Assembly (NCBI RefSeq): GCF_946479685.1
Contig: NZ_CAMLGS010000046.1
Span: 1 to 15,807 of the forward strand
DNA length: 15,807 nt
Direction: 5' to 3'
Source: an uncultured Methylotenera sp.
Lineage (GTDB): Bacteria; Pseudomonadota; Gammaproteobacteria; Burkholderiales; Methylophilaceae
The translations under genes were made by a program, and so were the position numbers. The notes beneath the pieces are model-generated. The model had not been told where the DNA came from. It saw nothing but the letters and a program-made list of their open reading frames with translations, and ran no database searches. This document shows positions 15,795 through 15,807 of the stretch, in pieces. The number at the start of each line of letters is the position of its first letter. The stretch's first letter is position 1.

Positions 15795-15807
15795 GGGGAT
15801 AGGCACG

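Noticed and set aside
15709..15807. Open minus-strand frame of 32 codons entering from the right edge
   Set aside because: It could be the C-terminus of a gene convergent with the PilZ gene, but another minus frame is equally open over this short distance and neither translation is recognisable.

Overview
The window looks like chromosomal DNA of a Gram-negative betaproteobacterium of moderate G+C. I infer something close to the Methylophilaceae, for example Methylotenera-like. The case rests on gene content: the birA-coaX-SPOR cluster, a homodimeric AceE, a dihydrolipoyl dehydrogenase that carries its own lipoyl domain, and a PilZ protein of a type I know from betaproteobacteria. The taxon is an inference, since no rRNA or other marker is present.

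Layout. Positions 1-731 (-) hold the N-terminal third of glutaminyl-tRNA synthetase, cut by the window edge. Diverging from it, 839-3530 (+) is a cluster of birA, coaX and a small SPOR-domain membrane protein; the last two overlap by ATGA. A convergent gap of about 100 bp with short degenerate repeats and a hairpin separates it from a long minus-strand block. Reading that block in its own direction gives aceE (14599-11930), aceF (11917-10592), a strong terminator (10540-10496), an 836-residue PAS/GGDEF/EAL sensor (10231-7721), a structured intergenic region, lpdA (7466-5685), two hairpins, a small lipoprotein (5564-5046) and a GlcD/Dld-type FAD dehydrogenase (5021-3627). Upstream of aceE lies an AT-rich divergent region of 671 bp, followed by a PilZ gene on + (15271-15660). 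There are no tRNAs, rRNAs, insertion sequences or CRISPR arrays.

How the genes work together. AceE, AceF and LpdA are the complete pyruvate dehydrogenase complex. BirA is a biotin-protein ligase, and CoaX makes phosphopantothenate for CoA, the acyl acceptor of that complex. The c-di-GMP sensor sits between aceF and lpdA, and a PilZ c-di-GMP receptor gene lies just across the aceE promoter region.

The main discovery candidate is the N-terminus of the sensor. Its three membrane helices match the copper-dependent ethylene-binding domain of plant ETR1, keeping counterparts of Asp25, Tyr32, Pro36, Ile62, Cys65, His69 and Lys91, but they are joined to PAS-PAS-GGDEF-EAL rather than to a histidine kinase. 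A second theme is short tandem duplications of 13-15 bp at or just after stop codons at three places (1848-1877, 3536-3583, 5021-5062), one of which creates the present stop codon of the lipoprotein gene.
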